Part shown: positions 33,971 to 44,700 of the stretch, piece after piece
Position numbering within the stretch: the stretch's first letter is position 1
Layout of the letters: each line of letters begins with the position of its first letter
Assembly (NCBI RefSeq): GCF_000003815.2
Contig: NC_049995.1
Coordinates: 1,538,632-1,600,631, forward strand
Direction: 5' to 3'
DNA length: 62,000 bases
Source of the DNA: Branchiostoma floridae
Lineage: Eukaryota > Chordata > Leptocardii > Amphioxiformes > Branchiostomatidae
Notes under the pieces: generated by a model
What the model was told of the DNA's origin: nothing
Databases searched by the model: none
What the model saw: the letters and a program-made list of their open reading frames with translations, nothing else
Position numbers and translations under genes: made by a program

Positions 33971-34867
33971 TTAGATAGCGCGTTTTAGATTAGCCATTAG
34001 TATCCCAAATCAAAGTTGATTGATTAAAAAAGTCGTGTGATTCTTTCTGATATTTTCCACATAAAGCGCACCGGATTAAATTGCACGCCCAACTTGCTAT
34101 TATTTATGTTTATTTCTCTTGCCGAATCTGTACTACTTACTGACAACAACATAAAATACGTCAGATAGCAGAAAATATGCTCAGGTAAGAGCAAGAACGT
34201 TATGTATAATTTGTCTGGCTCGCAAAAACAACATTTGTTTGCGGGCTTAATCAAAACGCAAACTGAGGTATTCTAGCCTTGTTTCAAAGCAGACAGTCCT
34301 TGTTACGTATGTTGAAGTCTAAATCTTCAATCTTAAAATCTTCGATAACGTAAGGGGAAAATGTCAAGTCAAAATCCAATCCTCTAGGAACATCCGTGTT
34401 TTTTTAAAGTTACGTGGTGACCTCTTATGACCTCCTTTGTTTGGCAAAACTGCCAGTAAGGTATCGTTGTACGCAACACCAACCACGAAAGTCGTTTTCT
34501 TCTGCCCTTAATAATGTTTATCTGTTACAGGCCCTAAGAAATTCAAACAAGCAAATAGATATCAGTTTATTTTGCTCGTATATGTCTTGACAATACGCTT
34601 TCAAGTACATGCTCTCGTACCATCCCAGAGTAATATCTGTAATTTTCCTCTATTCCGCTAAAGGGCGCATCTATATCAGTCATTTGTCATTTGTAGGGAT
34701 ATGAGTGGAGGGATCTCGGTACCCTGACGTGATAGCCAGGCCAGTAGACAGGCCAGGTAGATAAGCCAGGTAGACAGCCCAGCCATTTCATCGAACTCTA
34801 TTCATTTTTCAAAGAACTGAAGAAGGGGTCATGGACAAGTGAAAGCGTAGTGGTTCTGTGACCTTAT
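33971..34867. other. Intergenic, no gene seen
   Basis: AT-rich sequence without recognisable coding or repeat features apart from a short direct repeat of 'gccaggtaga' type words (about 34733-34785). Confidence 0.5.
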
Positions 34868-35945
34868 TACCTCCATGAAATGTCATGGAGGTTATATTTA
34901 CCTCCATGAAACCTCCATGAAATGTCATGGAGGTTATATTTACCTCCATGAAATGTCATGGTGTGTTGGTGGGGTGTGGTGAAAGCTGGAAATGATTAGA
35001 TTTTGGGCCACCTAGTGGCTCGCCTTGGTACTGCAGCGCAACTTCCGGTTTTGCTATCTCGGTGTTCTGAACATGCTTTGGTCACGATTTTTGAGTATTA
35101 GATAGCTCTTGTGCTCAGGAAGAAATGACATAAGTTTGGGCCCCTTAGCGTCTAGTTTTGGGATAGCAGGGGCCTTTTTGTCATAAACTTCTGACGAGGA
35201 TAACTCAAGAAGGGAACGACGGATTGTCATGATTTTTGGTATGTAGGTACCTTAAACAATGTTGTACAAGATAAGATACTAATTATCTAAAATTGTAGTA
35301 CATTTACATAATTAATGAGAATATTCTATCATAGCAGTTTTTTCAATGTATCTCTTGTCTCGGACATGATATGGTCGTGACATTTGGGTGGTAGACAGCT
35401 TTTAGCCTCATGACAAAGTGGGGGAAGTTTCAGTCCCCTAACATTTAAATGTGGAACTGCAGGTGCGTTTTTTGTCAATACAATCCAAAGAGGATAACTG
35501 CAGAAAGGAGCGATGGATTGCCTTCATTTTAGCAAGGACGTTACTTGATTTTAGGTATGCAGGTAGCTTGGGCAAAGATGTTCATAATGATATGCATTTT
35601 ATGCAAATGAGGACTTAATTTGCATAATTAATGAGGAAATTGTATAATTCCATTGTTTGCAATAACTCGACTTTGATAAATGTAACACTTGTTAATTATA
35701 ATCAGTGGAACATATGCACATATCAAATATGCAAATGAGGAACTTATTTGCATAATTTATGCAAAAATTGCAAAACAAATTAATGATTAATGATCTGAAT
35801 TGGGAATTTTAATTGTGACATGTGTACTGTACGTTATTCAATTATGAACAACACCATGCATAAATCATGTTAATGTTAAGTCATTTGCAAGAAATTAACA
35901 AAAGCTCTAAATATTCATGAAGGTATGAGGTCGCCGAACTCTAGT
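34868..35945 (+). repeat. Large dispersed repeat, plus-orientation arm
   Basis: Opens with palindromic hairpins: 'acctccatg...catggaggt' occurs twice, plus a third partial, in 34868-34968. It continues with 'ttttgggccacctagtggc', 'ccttggtactgcagc', 'ataactcaagaagggaacga' and 'tttttggtatgtaggtacc', and ends 'tatgaggtcgccgaactcta'. It is the inverted partner of 30899-32060. It is non-coding, and the ordered landmarks recur at 47520-47883 (end part) and 59415-59735 (start part). Confidence 0.78.
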
Positions 35946-37770
35946 TTTAAACCTCAAACCACCGTAGCTTTTTCAAACCACCGTAGCTTTTTTGTGACGT
36001 AGATTACCGTATGGGGTCAAAACTGACCCCAAAACGTTTTGTACAAATACAGTTTTTTGTGTGACTCTTTTTGTGAAAGGTTTCCTGTAATTTTGCACTA
36101 TAACGGTACAGTTACGCTTTCAATAAATGTTTACACTAAATGTACAAATTTTGATTCATTTGTTTGTAGGTGATCAGTTTGGTGTCTGCCACTGATTTCA
36201 CATCTGACTTGTGGCGTTAAGTGCAGGAACTGTTTAGAGTGACTGTGAGATTTAGCAAAGTTTTGATCAGGTCAAGACGTCGTGACACTAGAGTAGGTGG
36301 TCCGAAGTTTGTTTGTTTGAACCTTTTTTCATGAGAAGCTCAAATCGGCCAGCAGGCTACTTTTTATTGAGGTCACGAGGGAGGTAAGGGTCAGATAAGA
36401 TATAACAGAGATACAGATTACATGGAGTTCTAAAAACCTATCAACCATTATCGCTACACATACATGGTATAAAACATATAGTAGGGCGAAAAGCTCAGCG
36501 TTCATAGTCCGTGTCCATTCGTTTTGGTCATTACTTTACTAATACGAACAGGCATCGGTGTAAGACGTGTAGTTCGGTCCCAATAGTATTGTGCGCACAG
36601 CTCCCAGTTGCACCTTCTCGATCCTCTGGCAATGGTGAACCAGAGGGCAGCATACTAAGATATTCCGGGAGAAAAATCCCATCCTTTACCTTGGCGTCTG
36701 AGGCATTAAGAAACCTTCAACAGTAAAACTGGGAGGGTGGGAGGGCGCAAAAAAATTACTTCTCAGTTCTTTCCTCACTTCTTGACCTGGCCCCTTTATC
36801 GCCCACAAATCACCTTCCAACCATCCCCTGATTCCGCCCCAGTAGTTTAATCTCTACTGTCACCTGGATTTAAAAGGTGTCTAAATTCCACATGGCTTCG
36901 GCGCACAGGCCAGGTGTGGCACTCTGAATACTCGAGGACCGGTCCAATGTAAGACGCAAACTGTGACAAGGTCGTCGGTGGAATTCTGAAATGGTTTCTG
37001 TTTACGAAGAAGGAACAGGTGCCGACAGATTTACTGCAAATAGAGTCGACGTGGGAGTTCCATCGTAAGTCGGACTGAAGAAAGACTCACAAGATCTTCA
37101 ATACTGAGACGTTTTGTTGTTGTAATTGGAGGCGTTGGATACAGAACAGCTGTGAATTGGATATGCAGCACACAGTGCACTGTACGTTTCTTAGGATGAA
37201 ATGTGGCTAGCGCGAGACCTGCAGTCCAAGTCGTTCGGGCCCTGCTGCATATTAGAAAAGTTGAATCTGGGATTCTTGTTTCTAATGAGTCCATGTCATC
37301 TACAAATTCCTAGCATTTTGGAGGCAGCCTGACGCGCCGCACTGATTTGCGCAAGGAAAATCAATGGTCCAAGTAGAGTCCACACGAGCGATCGCTGTTG
37401 TTGTTTATATCCGGGGTATTTGACGGCTGGTGCCTACAAGGACGTCAGCAGATTGGATTAAAAATTGATATTTAAATTAGCAGATAAAATTACTGGTTCG
37501 TATGTAAATCAATATTTTGCCAAACACCTGCTTTTTGCCTACCACTGCGTCACCGTGACATCATCGCGATCGCTTCATACTGTCAGGAGTGTTCCATGGT
37601 AGCGTACAATTAATTTCATTATTTCAGATAATCAATCGTACAAGCATTTTTTTGACCAATTAAATCATCGGGATTTTTTTAGACTAAACCAATCATATGG
37701 ACCAGCCCCTGCGTTCACCTGTGTGTATCCCCGAATGTCTCGCCATTCTGTCTGGCTTCGGTCTGGCGTC
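35946..37770. other. Intergenic, no gene seen
   Basis: Contains a short perfect hairpin GGGGTCA-aaac-TGACCCC (36013-36030), a direct repeat of 'caaaccaccgtagcttttt' (about 35953-35990) and two GCGATCGC palindromes (about 37389 and 37568). ORFs at 36511-36726 (+) and 37031-37294 (-) have no family resemblance. Confidence 0.45.
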
Positions 37771-37778
37771 ATTCTGAC

Positions 37779-37877
37779 TTATATACCTCGCAGCTCCCCA
37801 CTACAGAACAACGCAACGGCCGCTATGTGACAGAGCTCCTCCTTTGTACTTTGAGCGTCCTACCTTCGTCATGACAG
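37779..37877 (+). promoter_or_regulatory. Candidate TATA promoter with a short first exon
   Basis: TTATATA at 37779-37785 is followed about 30 bp downstream by 'ccccactacag', a plausible start region. After about 60 bp of GC-balanced leader comes ATG ACA G at 37871-37877, directly before GTTAGT, a good donor. An upstream ATG is closed at once by TGA. No partner exon is recognised downstream, where LINE and transposon sequence begins within 400 bp. It could be the start of a gene disrupted by insertions, or chance. Confidence 0.25.
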
Positions 37878-38289
37878 GTTAGTAGGTATTCTCCAGGCAG
37901 ACGGGTCAGCTGCATTAAAAAGAGAAGAATTTGGCCAAATAGGGACAAATGAGTCACTATGGGTTTAGGTCAGCCTTTTGCAGTAACGTTATATCCAGCT
38001 AGCACCGGCGGTCGAGCTGTTCACTTCTAGGCTAATTATAATTCCTACTATTCCTACTTTTATAACTACCTTGGCCAAAATTCCCCAATTACCATTCGGT
38101 CAGTCAGAGACTAGTTATAAGGGTCGTTCTTCACAGAGTGCCTTTATGTATGTTTATACGCTTTGTACAACTGATCAGTCCAATGGTATGTCAATAATCG
38201 ATAACGTTAACGATTAATTCTTTTGTGACCGTCAGTGGATACAGAAACCGCAGCCGTGGGACATGACTCCTCGAGCTGAACTATATCTA

Positions 38290-38524
38290 TACTCCCTCAC
38301 AGCAACACACCTGATGGCAGCCATCCGCCGGAGACGACTCCGGTACCTGGGCCACGTTCTCCGCATGGACCCCTCCAGACTCAGGTCAGGCAAACCCTGA
38401 AGGCCTCCGTGTGCGGAGGAGATAACCCGCATAAGGTTCCCTCCTGATGGACTGTGAACACTTACCTTTCCAACTCTTAGCCAGACAAGCCAGGAATAGG
38501 CGGGTGTGGAATACTAAAGTTGAT
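38290..38524 (+). pseudogene. LINE ORF2 C-terminal fragment
   Basis: THLMAAIRRRRLRYLGHVLR followed by MDPSRL (about 38309-38385) is the C-terminal motif of non-LTR RTs, equivalent to LAAIRRVHWYGHVLRLP at about 20150. After a frame change, LPFQLLARQARNRRVWNTKV (about 38465-38515) fits the extreme end of such ORFs. Short dead fragment. Confidence 0.7.
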
Positions 38525-38861
38525 AAGATAAAATGACTTCACACAAATACGGTCTATAGACATGTAGCATATAGGCCACGTTCTAAGAAATGCGAATAAT
38601 ATACATATATATAACGTTACGTCTTGAAAGCTAAAAACGCAGACATACACAGCACGAAAACGAATATTTAAGCATACTTTCCGAGATACTTAAATGTAGC
38701 CTAAAGGTGGGAAAATATTTCCGCAGAGTTTACGGTATCGTAAAGACCACGGAAACCATGGTTTTACATTTCCGTAACCTTTCCGTATTCGTTAAGGCAG
38801 ATTAAATACATGTAATATCTTTACATAACCTTTAAGCATCCTTATATGCGCCGTATATATA

Positions 38862-39498
38862 ACTTTATTGCACAACAATTGTACGAGGTACAAAGTATGG
38901 CATCTACATAACTACAGTGCTATAACTTAACTTAGGGCTTATCTAACTAATACAGGAGTTGTAGTATGGGATAAGTTTCTTACAATCATTGGAGGCTTTT
39001 ACAATCATTTGGGGAATTTCTAATGTCAAAACCTTCTTTGATATATTTTCCTATATCTGCCATGCAGGGATTGTTACATGTCATTATGTATCTGAATTTG
39101 CACTTCAGGTCCATTTGGATAAATCCTTGTGTACAAAATGACAGCCTTCTGTATAGAGAATTGCGTATATCGGAATATTTGGGACATACAACCATAAAGT
39201 GATATTCGTCTTCGATTAGCTCTGGACAGAATGGACAAACCCTCTGGTCAATAGGGATTTTTTGGAATCTTCCGGTTTCTATATTTAATTTGTGACAGCC
39301 AATTCTGAGTTGTGTGATTGCCCTACGAACGTCAAGGCTCTTTATGGTTGAAATGTAATTTTCTTGCTTGTAATGCTTGTTCAATGTAGAAAGAGATGAG
39401 AGTTTGGAATTGTTTCGAATAGAGGAATGCCAATTTTGCACGTATATATCTTGTAAACGTTGTATATGAAACGGGTATTGCTTACGTACAGAAAACAT
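38862..39498 (-). pseudogene. LINE 3' end: RT C-terminus with zinc-knuckle-like motif
   Basis: The minus frame 39498-38986 reads FHIQRLQDIYVQNWHSSIRN, ending in the C-terminal Cys/His motif VCPFCPELIEDEYHFMVVCP that is common at the end of non-LTR ORF2 proteins. Downstream on the minus strand is about 125 bp of 3' UTR containing AATAAAGTTATAT (about 38865-38877), a poly(A)-signal-like terminus. It is truncated 5' of this domain. The sequence adjoins in protein order the kind of fragment seen at 32311-32900. Confidence 0.8.
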
Positions 39499-39578
39499 CT
39501 ACAGGCTTTGAACCGACCAGACGTTCACATACAATCCGTTGACCTTCGCCTTTTTTTATTTTCGTGGTTCTCTAAGGT

Positions 39579-40076
39579 GGAAATTACGGTTACAGGTTGT
39601 TTCGCAACAATGTCAGTTCGCAACCGTCAGTTCGCAACAAGGCAAGTCTTTTCGCAACAAGGTACAAGTCGATTCGCAACAGTTGAATTCTATTAATCTT
39701 AAAGTTGATAGCCTAATAGTATTAGAAATCACATATTCCTGACATAATTATACTCCTACCTGTGTACGCGTATGAAACTGTACCGCCCGGCGTATGAAAA
39801 TCATCGGGCTGTCAGGTCCATGCGGTCCCATGTTCTTCTGCCGCCGGGGTTGTCTTTCGCACCCGGTAAGATTTTTACGCGGAAGGAGTATAATTATGTT
39901 AGGAATACGGTTTCTAATACTATTAGGCTATCAACATTAATAAAATTCAAATGTTGCGAAACGTCCTGTACCTTGTTGCGAAACTACTTGTACCTTGTTG
40001 CGAAAAGACTTGCCTGGTTGCGAACTGACGGTTGCGAACTGACATTGTTGCGAAACAACCTGTTACCGAAATTACC
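39579..40076. mobile_element. Foldback element with ~180-bp inverted arms
   Basis: The left arm (39579-39756) and right arm (39885-40076) are reverse complements. Both carry a series of 'ttgcgaa/ttcgcaa' words ('ggttgtttcgcaacaatgtc', 'agttcgcaaccgtcagttcg') and end at 'ggagtataattatg.taggaat'. The right arm has one extra copy of the 'acaaggtacaag...ttcgcaac' block. The 128-bp centre is unrelated. There is no coding capacity. Flanking sequence on the right (40085-40115) resembles the end of a 296-bp array unit, suggesting insertion into that array. Confidence 0.8.
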
Positions 40077-40157
40077 AATAGGAGATGATATCTTTTCATT
40101 GCCATTCCGTTACAATTGATCTCATTTACATACTCTTATTAGTATAGGTCTATGGAG

Positions 40158-42025
40158 ACCTCCCCCTTTTATGTATAGGTGCAAAAAAAGATGTCAGAAT
40201 GGTAGCGTTTATTTTTAAGAAGAGGCATTGCTTTTACCAAATTAAGAGTATTTTCCGCTCAATATACCACATGCGCCGTTCACTAAAGCAGCGGCTTCAA
40301 ATGAATAGCTCCTGCTGTGTTTGCGTGTTAAGTTTAACCAAGAAAAGTAAATATCCTGTGTGAAAGCTACATATAACAGATACAATCTTTCCGATGTCTT
40401 TCCGTTACATTTGAGCTGACATTACATAAAATGGGGGAGGTTTAAGCAAACCTCCCCCTTTTATGTATAGGTGGAAAAAAGATGTCGGAAAGATAGCGTT
40501 AATCATGACTTGAAGAAGAGGCATTACTTTTACCAAATTAAGAGTATTTTCCGCTCAATATACCACATGCGCCGTTCACTAAAGCAGCGGCTTCAAATGA
40601 ATAGCTCCTGCTGTGTTTGTGTGTTAAGTTTTACCAAGACAAGCAAATCTCCTGTGTGAAAGCTACATATAACAGATACAATCTTTCCGGTGTCTTTCCG
40701 TTACATTTGAGCTGACATTACATAAAAGGGGGGAGGTTTAAGCAAACCTCCCCCTTTTATGTATAGGTGGAAAAAAGATGTCGGAAAGATAGCGTTAATC
40801 ATGACTTGAAGAAGAGGCATTACTTTTACCAAATTAAGAGTATTTTCCGCTCAATATACCACATGCGCCGTTCACTAAAGCAGCGGCTTCAAATGAATAG
40901 CTCCTGCTGTGTTTGTGTGTTAAGTTTTACCAAGACAAGCAAATCTCCTGTGTGAAAGCTACATATAACAGATACAATCTTTCAGGTGTCTTTCCGTTAC
41001 ATTTGAGCTGACTTTACATAAAAGGGGGGAGGTTTAAGCAAACCTCCCCCCTTTTATGTATAGGTGGAAAAAAGATGTCGGAAAGGTAGCGTTAATCATT
41101 ACTTGAAGAAGAGGCATTACTTTTACCAAATTAAGAGTATTTTCCGCTCAATATGCCACATGCGCCGTTCACTAAAGCAGCGGCTTCAAATGAATAGCTC
41201 CTGCTGTGTTTGCGTGTTAAGTTTAATCAAGAAAAGAAAATCTCCTCCTGTGTGAAAGCTACATATAACAGATACAATCTTTCCGATGTCTTTCCGTTAC
41301 ATTTGAGCTGACTTTACAAAAAAGGGGGGAGGTTTAAGCAAACCTCCCCCTTTTATGTATAGGTGGAAAAAAGATGTCGGAAAGGTAGCGTTAATCATTA
41401 TTTGAAGAAGAGGCATTTTTTTCCGCTCAATATACCACATGCGCCCTCACTAACGCAGCGGCTTCGCCTGAATAGCCCCTGCTGTGTTAACGTGTTGAGT
41501 TTAACCAAGATAAGCAACATTTACTCTTGGTTAAAACTTACATATAGCAGATACAATTTTTGGAATGTATAGGTGCAAAAAAGATGTCGGAAAGGTAGCG
41601 TTAATTATTATTCTTAAAAGAGGCATTGCTTTTACCAAATTACGAGTATTTTCCGCTCAATATACCACATGCGCCGTTCACTAAAGTAGCGACTTCGTCT
41701 GAATAACTCATTCTGTGTTTAATAGCGTGTTTGACGAAACCAGGAAAATCAAAATATCCTCATGGGTGAAACATAAATATAACATATGGTATCTTTCCAA
41801 TGTCTTTACGTTACCATTGAGCTCACTTTACACAAAATGATGTACAGGTGCAAGAAAGATGTCGGAAAGGTAGCGTTTATTTTTTCCAGTAGTATTGTAT
41901 GTTACCGATATCGTTCCGTTACCTTTGCCTTTGAGCTTACTTTTCAGAAAACTCTCTGAACTTTCTTTACAGAGGTGGATATCGATAGTTACAGAAAAAG
42001 ATGTTGGAGAGGTAGCGTTGAAAGC
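40158..42025. repeat. Tandem array of ~296-bp MITE-like units
   Basis: Units start at about 40158, 40450, 40745, 41040 and 41339, then degenerate ones follow near 41566, 41840 and 41970. Equivalent positions at 40471, 40767, 41064 and 41363 give spacings of 296, 297 and 299 bp. Each unit opens with 'cctcccccttttatgtatag' and 'agatgtcggaaagg' and closes with 'ctttccgatgtctttccg' and 'cataaaaggggggagg', so each is itself a TIR element. Neighbours meet in a long palindrome with TTAA near its centre. Middle units are almost identical; right-hand units are shortened and diverged. A 62-codon ORF recurs in each good unit but has no family resemblance. Confidence 0.88.
41015..41060. repeat. Perfect 21-bp-arm palindrome at a MITE unit junction
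   Basis: Bases 41015-41035 are the exact reverse complement of 41040-41060, with loop AAGC. The same junction at about 40722-40762 has a single-base length difference in the G/C run. The sequence would extrude a stable hairpin and marks every unit boundary in the array. Confidence 0.92.
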
Positions 42026-42903
42026 GAGGAAATTAAATATTTAACCTCCTTGTTGAAAGGAAACAACAGTCGCCGGGAGCACTGCGTACATGCCCCCGAA
42101 GATTGGTGGTCATAATTACGGCGTGTTCCCGTTTAGGGTAAGAGGACTAGTACTGGGCGGCCTGTCCAGTATGTCGCTCGCGGGTGGCTGTGCCTTGCAG
42201 CTTGGAATCCAGACGACATAGCGTCCTCACTACCCGGTAACGTATCATGGGAATATAGCGGGTTTGCTGTTTATATAATTGTACAAAAAAACTTTCTTAT
42301 CATCTGGAAGAACATTTATTATCTACAAGCAATAATCACGTTCTCCCAGAAAGGCTGGTATTTTCTAGTGTGGTAACAGCTGTGTTTAGCTTAACCTTGG
42401 CTAAACAGCGTACAAAGGGGATGGTGTTTTTCAAATTCAAATGTATTCGCCGTCAACTATGAATAACGAACAACGCGGCATTGAATTTCTAATTAGCAGC
42501 TCCCAGAAGAGGCCAGTCATGTGATAGGGCGTTATCCAATGACAGACAAAGGTGGGTTTTTTAAACCTAACGAATATGCCATAATTTATAGAAGAAACCA
42601 GTTTGCAGGGCGTCTGTTTCGGGACAAGTCAAGAAGGAGCCTTGGACCCGTTTCAACACACGGATTATCGGCGTGGCTTTGCCGCAAATGGATTCCAACG
42701 GAACTACAGGACGGAACGGACATAACCATAGGACACTCACGGCTTGCCGGAAACGGAGTACGTATGTTGGAGAGTCTTCAACGGGGCACAACTCAGGGTG
42801 AATTCAAGACTGTGTCGTCTTGACCAGCATAAGCTGGCGGAGACATGGAGAGCACGGCCTGTTCATCACAAAACAGTACCCGTCTTCGGGAATCTGAGCG
42901 GAT
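42026..42903. other. Interior of the CACTA-like element, no gene seen
   Basis: Unique-looking sequence with overlapping ORFs of 74-126 codons on both strands, none with a recognisable motif. Confidence 0.4.
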
Positions 42904-43003
42904 NNNNNNNNNNNNNNNNNNNNNNNNNNNNNNNNNNNNNNNNNNNNNNNNNNNNNNNNNNNNNNNNNNNNNNNNNNNNNNNNNNNNNNNNNNNNNNNNN
43001 NNN
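42904..43003. other. Assembly gap (100 N)
   Basis: Placeholder gap inside the CACTA-like element; it interrupts the overlapping ORFs in this region. Confidence 0.99.
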
Positions 43004-43245
43004 CGCCCGACACTGGACTCCAAATTGTGGACTTAAATGTAGCGGAGATTCGTGCATGGATATTGTACACCGATTGTTCCCCTCGGTCGACCAATCCAAG
43101 TCCACAATTAGAATCACAAGATAGTTTAGACGGCGAAGCCAAAGATACTGGTGTAGGTATGATTCACACCAAATAAGACACGCATACCCGATGCAAAGGT
43201 TCCAATTTAAGCCACACAAAACACATAAAGCCTACCTAAAGATGC

Positions 43246-43840
43246 GGAAAGGTTTAAACTTACGCCGCCTTTACTAAAAATAAATGACAACTATAGTCCA
43301 AGGAAAGATCACGGAAAGCGTTCGGATAAGTACGTTTCTGCACTTCTTCACGTGCCTTTCAGGGTGTGTAAACGACACATAAACGTGGGGAAATCGTGAC
43401 GGAAATCGACTGTAAATGTGGTCAAAAGATCACGGAAAGGTCTTAAGAAACGCGTGCTTTCCGCCCGTATAGGTTACGAAAAACTGTCATTAACGACGCC
43501 TTTAAGCGTCTAATAGTTGCGGAAAGACACGTGAAGGAGTGCCGAAACGTACATATAAGTGCATTAAAGGGAATCTTTACGTTCACGGATAGATGTCGTT
43601 AAGTTGCGGAAAGGGTGCAGAAAGGTCTTAATAAACGCGTGCTTTCCGCCCGTATAGGTTACGAAAAACTGTCATTAACGACGCCTTTAAGCGTCTAATA
43701 GTTGCGGAAAGGCACGTGAAGGAGTGCCGAAACGCACTTTTAAGTGCCAACGTAAAGGTAACATTAAAGGGAACCTTTACGTTCACGGATAGATGTCGTT
43801 AAGTTGCGGAAAGAGTGCAGAAACGTCGCGTTTACGTTGA
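43246..43840. repeat. Subterminal CGGAAAG-rich region with a ~186-bp tandem duplication
   Basis: 'aaaggtctta.gaaacgcgtgc'-type sequence occurs at 43437 and again near 43623, followed by the same 'tttccgcccgtataggttac' and 'gacgcctttaagcgtctaat' blocks. CGGAAAG/CGGAAAT words occur about ten times. The hairpin-prone 'gacgc.tttaagcgtc' occurs in both copies. The location just inside the right TIR fits subterminal transposase-binding repeats. Confidence 0.75.
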
Positions 43841-43937
43841 GTTTAAGCTTGCTTAAATACCAGATTTCGTGCTGTGATAGCTGGACTTTCATGTCATGTA
43901 AGGCATCCTTGTCCCTTATCTACTGCTATAATTTGTA

Positions 43938-44700
43938 TTGACGTTTCGACCTAATTGTTATTTCACTTTCTTGCTTCCAGGATATCAGTATTGGAGCCAT
44001 CAAGCCAGGATCAACTGCATGCACTATCCAGGGTGGGACTTATCCTTGACTGTCCGATGCCATCTCCACGGCCAGCTGTACGGTGACGTCCAGAAAGATC
44101 GGTGCTCGTGTGTACGTCAAGCCCTACCAGAGGACCTGAAACTAAGTTAAGTTCTTGTGTGTCTTATGGGGTGCAAATTGCCTAGCCTTAGCTTAGCAAA
44201 CTCATGGTAGATGGTAAGATGTTGAGTTTGTTTTGTTGACATGCCGAGTGATGATTCTGGTAGGGGCTTATATTCAGATACTTTGTAAGTGAAGGCCCCT
44301 TTTGAATTCGGGGCTTTAGCTCGTTTCTGTTGTGTACAGGCCTGGTGTGTGACTGATTTTGTTTCGGAAGGTTTCTGCGACTGCGTCGAGAGTCGGGATT
44401 GAATTCGGTCAGTTCTGTAAGTTCTATTCTTTAGTTAACAGGGTCTTCCCTGGTTAACTCACCATCTGTTCAATTTCTGTTTTTATGTCGTGGTCAGTGG
44501 TATTAGGGAACCTAGACCACTACATAATCTGCCTTGTGTCGTTATCTTGGGTATAACGACACAGACCAGAAAGGAAGGCAGGTGAATGAAATCATAGCTG
44601 TTAATTCATTTGGAAACACTATAATTCCCGGCGTCGACACAGTCACAGAAACTGAATCAGCTATGCACTGGGCTTTGTATACCATAGAAACAAAAATTGC
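43938..44700 (+). repeat. Duplicated block, copy 1
   Basis: Homologous in order to 46020-46740. Shared: 'tttcactttcttgc', 'ggtgggacttatcc', 'gatctccacgg'-like words, 'gatcggtgctcgtgt', 'cagaggacctgaaa', 'gttgacatgc.gag', 'ggcccctttt', then the highly conserved hairpin segment. A plus-strand frame after the acceptor-like TTGCTTCCAG (ending 43980) reads to a TAA near 44150 but is not preserved in copy 2, so it is not called as an exon. Confidence 0.7.
44481..44581 (+). ncRNA. Candidate two-hairpin structured RNA, copy 1
   Basis: Hairpin 1: GTGGTC (44490-44495) pairs with GACCAC (44515-44520). Then comes ACATAA (44522-44527), which fits the ANANNA H-box consensus. Hairpin 2: TGTGTCGTTAT (44535-44545) pairs exactly with ATAACGACACA (44553-44563), with an outer pairing CTGCCTT/AAGGCAG (44529-44535 with 44575-44581). 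The layout resembles an H/ACA snoRNA core, but a correctly placed 3' ACA box is not convincing. Copy 2 at 46563-46657 preserves sequence and pairing. Confidence 0.3.

Larger units (their letters stand above)
38649..43876. mobile_element. Candidate non-autonomous CACTA-like transposon (5.2 kb)
   Basis: The left end begins CACAGCACGAAA at 38649, followed by TATTTAAGCA at 38665-38674. The right end is the inverted equivalent, ending TTTCGTGCTGTG at 43876 with TGCTTAAATA inside. Over about 32 bp some 26 positions agree. The trinucleotide ATA flanks both ends (38646-38648, 43877-43879). TIRs starting CAC with a 3-bp duplication and many short subterminal repeats are features of the CACTA/EnSpm (CMC) superfamily. 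Here CTTTCCG words dominate the left subterminal region and CGGAAAG words the right. No transposase is seen. Inside lie a LINE tail, a foldback element, the 296-bp MITE array and a gap. Confidence 0.45.

Noticed and set aside
43938-44150. 70-codon ORF as a conserved exon of the duplicated block
   Set aside because: The frame is not maintained in the second copy at 46020-46260, where indels are not multiples of three.
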